DNA of 64,000 bases, taken from positions 1 through 64,000 of the forward strand of contig JBLIRK010000001.1 in the NCBI GenBank assembly GCA_048569615.1. Direction: 5' to 3'. Below, piece after piece: positions 45,355-52,592 of the stretch; the first letter of the stretch is position 1, and the number at the start of each line of letters is the position of its first letter. Source of the stretch: JAYEPK01 sp048569615 (lineage in GTDB: Archaea; Thermoplasmatota; Penumbrarchaeia; Penumbrarchaeales; Penumbrarchaeaceae). The notes under the pieces are model-generated. The model was not told the DNA's origin and did no database searches. It saw nothing but the letters and a program-made list of their open reading frames with translations. The translations under genes were made by a program, and so were the position numbers.

Positions 45355-45852
45355 TTAGCCGAATATGACCTGGAGCTTGAAACCGTCGGTTAAAAAATGT
45401 GTGATGATGATAACCCCTATCGCCATCATCGCTATCTTAACCGTAGGGTGGAAATTCTGCTTGACAAATGGGGCCATGAAGAACAGAAAGCTGAGCATCA
45501 ATACGCCCATCGTGAAGAGTATGTCGGCGGTGTTCTGAAAGATATTTATTATGTTGTTATACCTCTCCAATGCATCCATATATTCATCATGGTCCCAATA
45601 ATCGTTGGAACTTGGGGGGCTTGGATAATTTGATGCACCCATTACTATCACTGCAACCAGGATTAAAATGAACGGGAAGAAGAACAATCTCTTATAGTTC
45701 CGCGTCAAGAAATCCCGATCTTGGAAATTTTCATTGGGGGGTGTTGATGGCGGATTCTCCCACCTGACACTCCTGCCTTCGATTGGATTAACCTTCCTTT
45801 TTCTAACTACTTTTCCATTTTCCACTTCATTCTCCTCATACATGGGATCCAC
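45355..45852 (-). CDS. Small integral membrane protein
   Basis: 165 residues, no family recognised. A charged, Pro-rich cytoplasmic N-terminus of about 55 residues precedes three helices (about 57-72 FFFPFILILVAVIVMG, 108-130 TADILFTMGVLMLSFLFFMA, 137-155 VKIAMMAIGVIIITHFL) with a Tyr/Asp-rich outer loop. The 214-base gap upstream (45853-46066) is AT-rich, holds no visible gene and probably promoters for both directions. Existence is moderately certain. Confidence 0.65.
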   Translation of the reverse strand: MDPMYEENEVENGKVVRKRKVNPIEGRSVRWENPPSTPPNENFQDRDFLTRNYKRLFFFPFILILVAVIVMGASNYPSPPSSNDYWDHDEYMDALERYNNIINIFQNTADILFTMGVLMLSFLFFMAPFVKQNFHPTVKIAMMAIGVIIITHFLTDGFKLQVIFG

Positions 45853-46096
45853 CTCTATCCTTGGCCGTTAAATAGATGGCTTTTCAATACAATTATTATT
45901 TGTGGAATGATTTTTGTCGACTAATATAATATACCAAACCTATCCAATCCGAAATGGAACGAAAAAAACTCCTTACAAATTTCTTTCCAGTGGGAACTAT
46001 CTTTAATATCGCATTCAAATAATGATAATCTAGAGTATTATTCAGATAGAAATATGTATCAAGTTCGTGGATGTTTTCTCGGGGAAGTTGAAAACA

Positions 46097-47014
46097 ATGT
46101 CGAGAGCTGTTTCATTTCTTCTCATCGGTGTTTTAATGATTTCTATTTTAAACATCGAAAACAACGTTATAATTGGAGACGCCGACGCCGCTCCGGCGGA
46201 GGACCCCTCCTTCGTTATCGTGATCGAGGACATTTACGATCCCGAATTGAGATCCGACCCCTACATCCTGGAAGGAACGATGGTGGGAGCAGTGCATATG
46301 GATTATTCCTGGGATGATGAGAGTATCCAATACCTGATCGTTGAGCTGTCGGTCTTTTGCGAAGGTTTCTCCTGCTGGATCGAACCGGATGAGATATTTT
46401 TCAGCAGAGCACAGAAGTTACAACGCTTCACGGTGATCATCGAGGCTCCCCTGAGCACTTCATCGAAGCTAACCAACGAGCTGAAGTTGGAGGGGAGCTG
46501 GCATTCGGATCCCGGAGAGCGTACCGGAACGATAGCTCCCGAGACCGTTCCCTTCAATGTGAAGGAGCACTACCACCACGAATTGGAGCCTGTTGATACT
46601 TACGCCGAAGCGGATATTGGCGACACCGTGACTTTTCGATGCCTTATGATAAACAGGGGAAACGGGGATGACGTGGTGAGGGTGTATATAGTCAATGATT
46701 ATGTTTTCGAGGACCTGGGATGGACCATTGAGATAATCAACGGGACAGACCTCATCCCGGAGGGTGAGCGCAGGGAGCTGAAAGTAAAAATAACAACCAG
46801 CAAAGCAACTCCCTCTGGTGTACATACAATGAGGCTCAGGATCGTCTCCAATGAGGCGGAGTCCAAGGGCGAAATAAGCTATGTGGTCGACCAGAACCTC
46901 ACTGTCAAGATAGGTGAAAATAAAGAATACTTAGCCTTCGGAACCCTGCCCATTATTTTTAGTCTCCTTTTCCTTCTAGGATCGTCCTCATTCATTATTA
47001 GGAGGAGAAGATAG
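46097..47014 (+). CDS. Membrane-anchored CARDB/NEW3-like secreted protein
   Basis: About 305 residues from ATG 46097, where a signal peptide begins (MSRAVSFLLIGVLMISILN). Two Ig-like beta domains follow; the second (about 155-265: AEADIGDTVTFRCLMINRGN, TIEIINGTDLIPEGERRELK, TTSKATPSGVHTMRLRI) resembles NEW3/CARDB adhesion-type domains. A C-terminal helix (about 280-300, FGTLPIIFSLLFLLGSSSFI) and RRRR anchor it. Its architecture parallels the 550-residue protein at 58-60 kb. Binding partner unknown. Confidence 0.75.
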   Translation: MSRAVSFLLIGVLMISILNIENNVIIGDADAAPAEDPSFVIVIEDIYDPELRSDPYILEGTMVGAVHMDYSWDDESIQYLIVELSVFCEGFSCWIEPDEIFFSRAQKLQRFTVIIEAPLSTSSKLTNELKLEGSWHSDPGERTGTIAPETVPFNVKEHYHHELEPVDTYAEADIGDTVTFRCLMINRGNGDDVVRVYIVNDYVFEDLGWTIEIINGTDLIPEGERRELKVKITTSKATPSGVHTMRLRIVSNEAESKGEISYVVDQNLTVKIGENKEYLAFGTLPIIFSLLFLLGSSSFIIRRRR

Positions 47015-47175
47015 ATATTAATTGTATTCCTGATACGATTCCAAAGATGCCAACTGAACCCTATCATATGGAGTGACCAATACACATACCATTGAAAAAC
47101 GAAAATGAACATCTCTTCCTGGATAGAACCTTTCGGTTATCACCAAAAAGCAGGACATGCAGTATTGGAATCTTC

Positions 47176-47538
47176 TCATTTCTTTCGGGGGGTCATCCTA
47201 CCGATATTGACCATTTCCTCCGCATAGGACTGCCTTCCGTTCTTCTTAATCATCTCCAATGCGGAGCCCCTGTCGGAGCCGAATATCAATGAAAACGCCT
47301 TCGCCATCAAATTGTTCAACTGCTTGCACTCATACGGATCCGAGAATTCCCTGCAGTCCGCACATGTATGGTAACCGTGGTCGATGCAGCAGGACCTGAT
47401 CTTGCACCATGATGCTTTCTCATTCCCTGCGCATCCCTGGCATCTACCTTTCTTGAACTTCCCGCATTCACCGCAGTACAGTCCGCAGTAGGCCACAAGG
47501 TCCTTATTCGGTTTTACCGGCACCATGTCGATCGCCAT
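47176..47538 (-). CDS. DUF3795 cysteine-rich protein
   Basis: 120 residues. The N-terminus has the family's cysteine pattern: AYCGLYCGECGKFKKGRCQG, CAGNEKASWCKIRSCCID and TCADCREF, twelve or so Cys in 60 residues that could bind zinc or an iron-sulfur cluster. The C-terminal part is helical. DUF3795 proteins are frequent in anaerobic archaea and clostridia without known role. The 161-base gap to the upstream convergent gene holds nothing recognisable. Confidence 0.82.
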   Translation of the reverse strand: MAIDMVPVKPNKDLVAYCGLYCGECGKFKKGRCQGCAGNEKASWCKIRSCCIDHGYHTCADCREFSDPYECKQLNNLMAKAFSLIFGSDRGSALEMIKKNGRQSYAEEMVNIGRMTPRKK

Positions 47539-47604
47539 TGATAGTTCCCAAGGTGTTATTTAAACAAGAATTCGGAGGGGAGCACTCCGAATGTGAAATA
47601 CAAT

Positions 47605-48258
47605 TCACAATTTCCTTCTGAGGAGATAGGCCCAGTTGTGGAACATCTCTCCATCCTCTGGGTCCACCCCTCCGACGAAAAGAAGCGAATCCATTAATTC
47701 GAAACCGGATATTTCGGCAACTTTTTCGACGTAGCCCCTACCGTGCAGTATAACCTTTCTCCCCCATTCGGTATCCATGTTCTCGATCCCGTCCCCAACG
47801 GGACCTCCGTCTTTCCCGCACATGGTGGTGAAGACGAATGTTCCTCCGGTTTTGATCACTCTTGCTGCTTCCCTGAAGATGAAGGAAAGGTCCTCGAAGA
47901 AATGGAGGACGCCGTGGGCCAAGCCATGATGGAAGAAACCATCATCATACGGCAATGGGTCCTTTGAGATGTCGAGAACCTTCAGCTCTTTGGCAAAATC
48001 CTTCCTTTCGCATTGAAACAGCATTTCCCTTGATATGTCGACTCCATATACTTCAAGACCGTATCTGCCATACCTCTGCGAGGACAGGCCTGTTCCTATG
48101 CCTATGTCCAGGAGCCGCTCCCCCGGTGAGAGTCTGTCGAACTGCAGTCCGAAGAGAACATTGCCTCCAAACGACCTGTATTCCGAGGTCATATCGTCGT
48201 AGGATTCGGCGAAGCTTCCTTTCAACTCCTCTTCGGGCATACCCATGTCGATGGACAA
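47605..48258 (-). CDS. Class I SAM-dependent methyltransferase
   Basis: 217 residues. Motif I is LLDIGIGTGLSSQRYG (about 49-64), followed by VYGVDISREML (motif II acid), KVLDISKDPLPYDDGFF and the HGLAHGVLHFFEDLSFIFRE post-motif helix, typical of methyltransferase type 11 small-molecule enzymes. The start is TTG 48258 just after AGGTGG, or ATG 48246. It is last in a run with the VOC and GyrI-like genes, nine bases after the former. Substrate unknown. Confidence 0.88.
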   Translation of the reverse strand: MSIDMGMPEEELKGSFAESYDDMTSEYRSFGGNVLFGLQFDRLSPGERLLDIGIGTGLSSQRYGRYGLEVYGVDISREMLFQCERKDFAKELKVLDISKDPLPYDDGFFHHGLAHGVLHFFEDLSFIFREAARVIKTGGTFVFTTMCGKDGGPVGDGIENMDTEWGRKVILHGRGYVEKVAEISGFELMDSLLFVGGVDPEDGEMFHNWAYLLRRKL

Positions 48259-48266
48259 GGACCACC

Positions 48267-48746
48267 TTAAAATTGACTGATGATCTTAACGACCGCTTCA
48301 AACGGGAGCTGGCTCTTCATCGATATCTCATCCGTATCGTAACCCTCCTCATGGAGCCTCTTGACAACATTCTCGATTGGCTCTCCAACTTCAATTACGT
48401 AGCCGTCCGGGTCGAGGAACCTCATATTTCTCTGCCCCCATGCCTCTTCCTTTATGGTATGGATGAATTCCACGCCATTCTCGAGGAGCCTGTCCTGGAC
48501 CTCCTCGATATCGTCGGATTCGAAATAGAGCTCCACTGATTTGATCTCCCCATCATCACCAAATCTCCCTGGCTCACCGAAGACGATCTCGGAGGCCCTT
48601 TCCCTGTCCCAGAGTGATATCGAATCCCTGAAGGCGATGTTCGCTCCGAAGTCGTACTGGACCTCGAGCCCTATCAGCTCCTCGTAGAACTTCCTGGAAA
48701 TCGAAATATCGCTAACGGTTATGACCGGCATCTCGAATTTCATCAT
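48267..48746 (-). CDS. VOC family (glyoxalase/bleomycin-resistance fold) protein
   Basis: 159 residues. A single-chain VOC fold: PVITVSDISISRKFYEELIG (about 7-26), SVELYFESDDIEEVQDRLLE, EEAWGQRNMRFLDPDGYVIEVGEP (read as EEAWGQRNMRF then LDPDGYVIEVGEP). The final ExxEP-type Glu matches the metal ligand of the family. These proteins are metal-dependent isomerases, dioxygenases or antibiotic-binding proteins; which one applies here is unclear. A C-terminal helical extension of about 30 residues is extra. Confidence 0.86.
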   Translation of the reverse strand: MMKFEMPVITVSDISISRKFYEELIGLEVQYDFGANIAFRDSISLWDRERASEIVFGEPGRFGDDGEIKSVELYFESDDIEEVQDRLLENGVEFIHTIKEEAWGQRNMRFLDPDGYVIEVGEPIENVVKRLHEEGYDTDEISMKSQLPFEAVVKIISQF

Positions 48747-48759
48747 ACATGCTCACCAT

Positions 48760-49233
48760 TCATCCGATCGGTGCGTGTATCTCGGTGAGCAGCTCCTCCG
48801 GGGGAACCTCCCGGGGGCTGTTCCAGTACAGTTCCCTCAGATCTCCCTTGAGCTCCTTTCCGTTCTCCGCCATCCACGCGAACAATCTGCTGTATGCCGG
48901 ACCCATGGAATCATAGGGGCCTTTATGAACCATCTTCGCGACCGTGCCCCCCGGGAGCTCGTAGCATTTTATCTCATCCGTCTCCGGAGCGATGTCTCCG
49001 GCGATGGGAAAAGCAGCTTCCAGGTCCGCGTTGTTCTCCGCCATTGCCTTCATAGCCTCCTCCTCGGACCTCTCGTGGCTCACGAAGATGGCGGGTCCCT
49101 TGAGCTGGATGTTGTTCGCCATCGCGTGATGTACAAGCGACATGAAAAGGTTGGGTATCTCGTGATATCCTCCCGTCTTCCTGATCCCGATGACCTTTAT
49201 CGATTCCACTTCAATGATCTCTATCTCTCCCAT
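48760..49233 (-). CDS. GyrI-like small-molecule binding protein
   Basis: About 157 residues from ATG 49233, preceded by GGTGAG; the frame begins seven codons earlier. Domain landmarks: KVIGIRKTGGYHEIPNLFMS (strand 1/helix 1), AIFVSHERSEEEA, DLEAAFPIAGDIA (about 77) and the hallmark YELPGGTVAKMVHKGPYDSM (about 98-117). This stand-alone domain binds hydrophobic or cationic small molecules, or hydrolyses such compounds, and is often linked to drug response. It heads a three-gene run with VOC and methyltransferase genes, suggesting a detoxification cassette (inference). Confidence 0.86.
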   Translation of the reverse strand: MGEIEIIEVESIKVIGIRKTGGYHEIPNLFMSLVHHAMANNIQLKGPAIFVSHERSEEEAMKAMAENNADLEAAFPIAGDIAPETDEIKCYELPGGTVAKMVHKGPYDSMGPAYSRLFAWMAENGKELKGDLRELYWNSPREVPPEELLTEIHAPIG

Positions 49234-49328
49234 TTGCTCACCACTATCCATCAATGCAATTCATTATAAAAACAAGACCTGTGGGGAGGGAGATCGAAGT
49301 AAAACGAAAGTAAGTATCATTATAAAAT

Positions 49329-49775
49329 TCAATACGCTGAACTATATGATTTCGCTATGATATCTTTTTCCCAGACGACCTTGTTCTCGTCAATATTGAT
49401 TATTATTACCGAATATGTCTCGCCCTGGGTTAGGGCTGGAAGTCCGGTTGCGATTGTGAGAGTATCTCCGGCGTTCGAGGTTGTAGTGTCAGTCAGAGTC
49501 GTTGTATCAATCTTGATATCATAGTCTCCCCAGTTGATCTGTCCATATACGATCTCTATTTCGATCATGTCAGCCGTATTTGGTCCGGATACATCCGCAT
49601 AGAGATTAACCTTAATGCCTAAGGTTTCAACCTCATCTTCCTCATGATGATAAGGTTCAGAAATTAGAAAAGCAACAAAGCATCCAATGAAAAAGAATGT
49701 AACGAATGAGAAAACCATCGGACATGATATATTCCCTACTTTCTCTTCATTATCGATATATTTCATACTAGACAT
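49329..49775 (-). CDS. Membrane-anchored beta-domain protein, paralog 1
   Basis: About 148 residues from ATG 49775, which sits 29 bases after a TATA box; the longer frame is not needed. One helix near the N-terminus (about 18-38, FSFVTFFFIGCFVAFLI) is followed by an acidic linker (SEPYHHEEDEVE) and a beta domain: KVNLYADVSG, IEIEIVYGQINWGDYDIKI, GDTLTIATGLPAL, YSVIIINIDENKVVWEKDII, ending AKSYSSAY. The domain is shared with the proteins at 50.05-50.49 and 52.10-52.58 kb. The one-helix plus beta-sandwich layout recalls archaeal pilins, but no class III cleavage site is evident. Function unknown. Confidence 0.75.
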   Translation of the reverse strand: MSSMKYIDNEEKVGNISCPMVFSFVTFFFIGCFVAFLISEPYHHEEDEVETLGIKVNLYADVSGPNTADMIEIEIVYGQINWGDYDIKIDTTTLTDTTTSNAGDTLTIATGLPALTQGETYSVIIINIDENKVVWEKDIIAKSYSSAY

Positions 49776-49799
49776 GATATTTACCGAATTAATATGAAT

Positions 49800-49812
49800 A
49801 AATATATACCTT
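49800..49812 (-). promoter_or_regulatory. TATA box for beta-domain paralog 1
   Basis: GGTATATATTTATTC on the minus strand is centred about 29 bases before ATG 49775, supporting that start and a separate, probably leaderless transcript. Confidence 0.5.
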
Positions 49813-49825
49813 CCCCTTTTATAAA

Positions 49826-49966
49826 TCAAGGATTTGATAATTCTGGTCTGTACACTGGCGTTCCATACATAGATTGGCCCCAAAGGAATACATATGTTAT
49901 TGAAAATCCGATAAGGAATCCCAACACCGCGCTAGAGATGATGAGTATCCAATTACCGACACTCAT
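49826..49966 (-). CDS. 46-residue single-span peptide with YGTPVYRP motif (paralog A)
   Basis: Read by hand: MSVGNWILIISSAVLGFLIG, then FSITYVFLWGQSMYGTPVYR, then PELSNP and TGA. One hydrophobic helix (about 6-28) is followed by a polar C-terminus with YGTPVYRP (34-41). A second peptide 550 bases upstream in the transcription direction has the same W-I-I/L-S helix start and YGTPIYRP. A TATA box lies about 26 bases before the ATG. Conservation of helix and motif between two linked copies argues strongly that both are real genes. It is a candidate substrate for the nearby radical SAM protein, or a small membrane partner of the beta-domain proteins. Confidence 0.7.
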   Translation of the reverse strand: MSVGNWILIISSAVLGFLIGFSITYVFLWGQSMYGTPVYRPELSNP

Positions 49967-49986
49967 AGAAGTGAAATAACTGAACA

Positions 49987-50000
49987 TTAATATATCTTTT
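49987..50000 (-). promoter_or_regulatory. TATA box for peptide A
   Basis: AAAAGATATATTAA on the minus strand is centred about 26 bases before ATG 49966, predicting a leaderless mRNA for the 46-residue peptide. Confidence 0.5.
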
Positions 50001-50052
50001 ACTATTATAGTTAATATTCAACGATAATGGAAAAAAATTTTAACTTTCTCTG

Positions 50053-50490
50053 TCAATATGAAGAAACATATGATTTTGCAATGATATCTTTTTCCCAAAC
50101 GACCTTGTTCATAACTATATCTATTATTTTAACATTGTATTCATCGCCCTGAGTGAGTGTCAGCCCAGTGCTGATGACCAGGGTCTCACCAGCGGTTGTA
50201 ACGGTGGTATTTGTCAAGGTTGTCGTTCCTACTATGATCCGGTAGTCTCCCCATTCAATCGTCCCGGAAATAACCTCTATTTCAATCTTGTCTGCCCCTG
50301 CTATCTCTGTATCCTCGTAGAGATTGACTTTGATATTCAAAGGACGATGAAAAGGTTCAGATCCATCTTCCCATGGAAACACTATAACTCCTAATATAAA
50401 TCCACCGATAAAAGATAATATTATTACTATTACAAATGCTATGGCCATCCATGGTGTCCAGATCCTTTCTCTTTCATAAACATCGACCAT
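50053..50490 (-). CDS. Membrane-anchored beta-domain protein, paralog 2
   Basis: 145 residues. The N-terminal helix (about 14-37, WMAIAFVIVIILSFIGGFIL) is followed by a linker and a beta domain closely matching paralog 1: IKVNLYEDTEI, IEIEVISGTIEWGDYRIIV, TAGETLVISTGLTLTQGDEY, KIIDIVMNKVVWEKDIIAKS, ending YVSSY. Both end in WEKDIIAKSY plus three or four residues. GGGGATTGATAT precedes the ATG. It follows peptide B by 26 bases on the same strand, just as paralog 1 follows peptide A, so the pair peptide plus beta-domain protein has been duplicated. Confidence 0.8.
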   Translation of the reverse strand: MVDVYERERIWTPWMAIAFVIVIILSFIGGFILGVIVFPWEDGSEPFHRPLNIKVNLYEDTEIAGADKIEIEVISGTIEWGDYRIIVGTTTLTNTTVTTAGETLVISTGLTLTQGDEYNVKIIDIVMNKVVWEKDIIAKSYVSSY

Positions 50491-50516
50491 ATATCAATCC
50501 CCAATTTTTCATTTTA

Positions 50517-50663
50517 TTATTTTATCGCTGGACGATATATCGGTGTACCATAGTGTTCCTCTGGCATATTGCTCGATAAGGCTATGAATGCGGCACATGC
50601 GAATCCAATGGAAAAGCTAACCAACGCGGTTGATATCAATATTATCCACTGTGCTAACTTCAT
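50517..50663 (-). CDS. 48-residue single-span peptide with YGTPIYRP motif (paralog B)
   Basis: Read by hand: MKLAQWIILISTALVSFSIG, then FACAAFIALSSNMPEEHYGT, then PIYRPAIK and TAA. A helix at about 6-29 precedes YGTPIYRP (38-45), matching peptide A in order, spacing and motif. ATG 50663 lies about 27 bases after a TATA box. It is located directly after the radical SAM gene and before beta-domain paralog 2. It carries one Cys in the helix. Same candidate roles as paralog A. Confidence 0.7.
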   Translation of the reverse strand: MKLAQWIILISTALVSFSIGFACAAFIALSSNMPEEHYGTPIYRPAIK

Positions 50664-50686
50664 GTATATACATACAATAATGGAAA

Positions 50687-50693
50687 TTTATAT
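50687..50693 (-). promoter_or_regulatory. TATA box for peptide B
   Basis: ATATAAA on the minus strand is centred about 27 bases before ATG 50663, so this peptide has its own promoter behind the radical SAM gene and is probably leaderless. Confidence 0.55.
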
Positions 50694-50732
50694 CTATCTA
50701 AGAGCTTTTACGAATGAATATTTTTAATATTA

Positions 50733-52085
50733 TTAATTATTCCTTGATATTTCATATAAGCATAGATCATTGTGTTTTAAATCCGTACCCTGGGTTACCA
50801 TCGAGGTCACACATCCTCCCCTGCATGTTACCGAGTACTTGCATTTGGCGCAAAAGCCATCAAGTTCCCTTTCCTTCCTGTTGAAGGAGAATGTGTTTAT
50901 GTTCCGCCATAGATCGAAAAAATCATGTGTCCTGATATTGCCGACAACGAAATTGTCGGGTTGTATGGGGCATCCTTTAATTTCCCCTTCAGGACCTATT
51001 GCTGCATGATTCAATCCTGCCATGCAACCTTTCCATTCATGATCTCTTAGGTCATGATTGGAATGGTAACCGAGGCTGTCTCCCACGAAAACCTTGCATT
51101 TCCCTTCTAATTGATGTCTGAACTCTGATACCTTGTCAGCAAGTTTTACATATTCCCCCTTGCTCAAAGACATCTCGCTGGAGAGATTTCCCAAGGGGAT
51201 TGCATAGAATATCTCCCAGGATGTTATCTTTTTTTGGATAATGAGTTCCTTGATATTATCAAGATCATCGAAGTTCTTCTTTGAGATGGAGGTCGTTACT
51301 CCGAAAGGGATTTTGTATTTTCGAAATAACGATATCGTATTCATGACCTTTTCGAAAACTCCCTCCATATTTCTAAAATCATCATGTACTTTACCTACTC
51401 CATCCAGACTTATGTGTATATTGAACGTATCCAATTCTTTTATCTTCGTGGCCATTTCATCATCAATCAATGTTCCATTGGTTGTTATGCCTACTTCGAT
51501 ACCGCTTTTCCTCGCTTCACCTAGGATCTGGAAGATGTCTGGTCTTATGAAGGGCTCCCCTCCAGATACATTTATTATGAACACTCCATTTTCAGCCCAG
51601 CCCTTCACGCAATCGATAGCCTCTGTAGTGGAGAGTTCTCTTTTTCTCTTCACATTGTCCCTGTTGGCGCAATGCGAGCATCGGAGGTTGCACTCATTTG
51701 TGATGATCCAAGAGAGCTGATTTGGTGCTGAAAGAAATGGGTATTTTTCCTTACTTTTAAAGTATTTTGATTGAGGAATTTCTTTATCCATCTCGATGAA
51801 TCCAGATCCCTGAAGGACTGCAATCGAATTTAGGAAAAACACAGCATCGACAAAACGCGAACCCACTTTCTTCTCTTTATATAATTCGAATAGCTCTTCA
51901 ATCGTTTTCTTCCCATCAATCAAAAATAGTATATCACTGATCTCCTCCCCGACATGGAGTAAGAATAGGTCTTCAGGATTGAAAATTGTATGACCAAATG
52001 ATTCCTTTCTTATCTTAAGTTCTTTTTTTTGGGGGATCGAACTTGAATATTCCATTAGAAGTATCTTTTCAAACATTGTTATCAT
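50733..52085 (-). CDS. Radical SAM/SPASM peptide-maturase-like protein with PqqD-like RRE
   Basis: 450 residues. Residues about 25-105 form a PqqD-like RiPP recognition element (FNPEDLFLLHVGEEISDILF, IDGKKTIEELFELYKEK). The radical SAM core has CxxxCxxC in NECNLRCSHCAN (C132, C136, C139), INVSGGEPFIRPDIF and ITTNGTLID. The SPASM/twitch end has GCMAGLNHAAIGPEGEIKGC and CAKCKYSVTCRGGC...DLC, ligands for additional 4Fe-4S clusters. Family relatives modify ribosomally made peptides (crosslinks, epimers, decarboxylation) and some act on other substrates. It follows beta-domain paralog 3 by 15 bases and precedes peptide B. The substrate is inferred from context only. Confidence 0.88.
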   Translation of the reverse strand: MITMFEKILLMEYSSSIPQKKELKIRKESFGHTIFNPEDLFLLHVGEEISDILFLIDGKKTIEELFELYKEKKVGSRFVDAVFFLNSIAVLQGSGFIEMDKEIPQSKYFKSKEKYPFLSAPNQLSWIITNECNLRCSHCANRDNVKRKRELSTTEAIDCVKGWAENGVFIINVSGGEPFIRPDIFQILGEARKSGIEVGITTNGTLIDDEMATKIKELDTFNIHISLDGVGKVHDDFRNMEGVFEKVMNTISLFRKYKIPFGVTTSISKKNFDDLDNIKELIIQKKITSWEIFYAIPLGNLSSEMSLSKGEYVKLADKVSEFRHQLEGKCKVFVGDSLGYHSNHDLRDHEWKGCMAGLNHAAIGPEGEIKGCPIQPDNFVVGNIRTHDFFDLWRNINTFSFNRKERELDGFCAKCKYSVTCRGGCVTSMVTQGTDLKHNDLCLYEISRNN

Positions 52086-52100
52086 CTATCTTTTTATTTT

Positions 52101-52577
52101 TTAATCTCCCCACCCGTAACTGGCGTAGACGTAATCCCTCCAGACCAGGTCGTCCCAGTAATCATATATGGTTACCTCGTAGTATTCATCGGATTCTATA
52201 TCCATATCGTAGATATGGAAAACCATCTCGTCTCCGGAATATGACCAGTAGTCGTAATAGGTGTCGGGATGGACCCTTTCGTTACCGACATAGACCTGAT
52301 AGTCGCTCCAGTAGATCCTTCCGTAATAAACGTATATGACCAGTGTGTCATCCTCGGAATAGAGGTTGGCATTAATATCCCAGTCTTCCCCGTAATAATC
52401 ATCATCGTAGCTCTCCTCCCAGGGATCATCGGGAAATGCGACATAAACCACTATTACGGACACCACGATCCCTGAAACGAAAAATGCCGGAAGCAGGAAG
52501 AAGAAGACCTTCAGCCACATTGGGTCCTGCCCACCAGATTCCCTCTCCATGGAAAGAGCATCGAAAGGATAGTTCAA
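52101..52577 (-). CDS. Membrane-anchored beta-domain protein, paralog 3
   Basis: 158 residues. One helix (about 22-49, WLKVFFFLLPAFFVSGIVVS), an acidic Tyr/Asp linker and a beta domain following the same order as paralogs 1 and 2: INANLYSEDDTLVIYVYYGR, IYWSDYQVYVG, MVFHIYDMDIESDEYYEVTI, LVWRDYVYASYGWGD. It is more diverged and exceptionally rich in Tyr and Asp. Alternative start MERESGG at 52550. It starts 15 bases after the dehydratase-activase stop and ends 15 bases before the radical SAM gene, so it links those two genes in one transcription unit. Function unknown. Confidence 0.78.
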   Translation of the reverse strand: MNYPFDALSMERESGGQDPMWLKVFFFLLPAFFVSGIVVSVIVVYVAFPDDPWEESYDDDYYGEDWDINANLYSEDDTLVIYVYYGRIYWSDYQVYVGNERVHPDTYYDYWSYSGDEMVFHIYDMDIESDEYYEVTIYDYWDDLVWRDYVYASYGWGD

Positions 52578-52592
52578 ATAGCTTTCCGAAAT

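Noticed and set aside
47015..47175. Possible tRNA or small RNA in the convergent gap
   Set aside because: No cloverleaf, C/D-box pair or strong hairpin was found on reading both strands.
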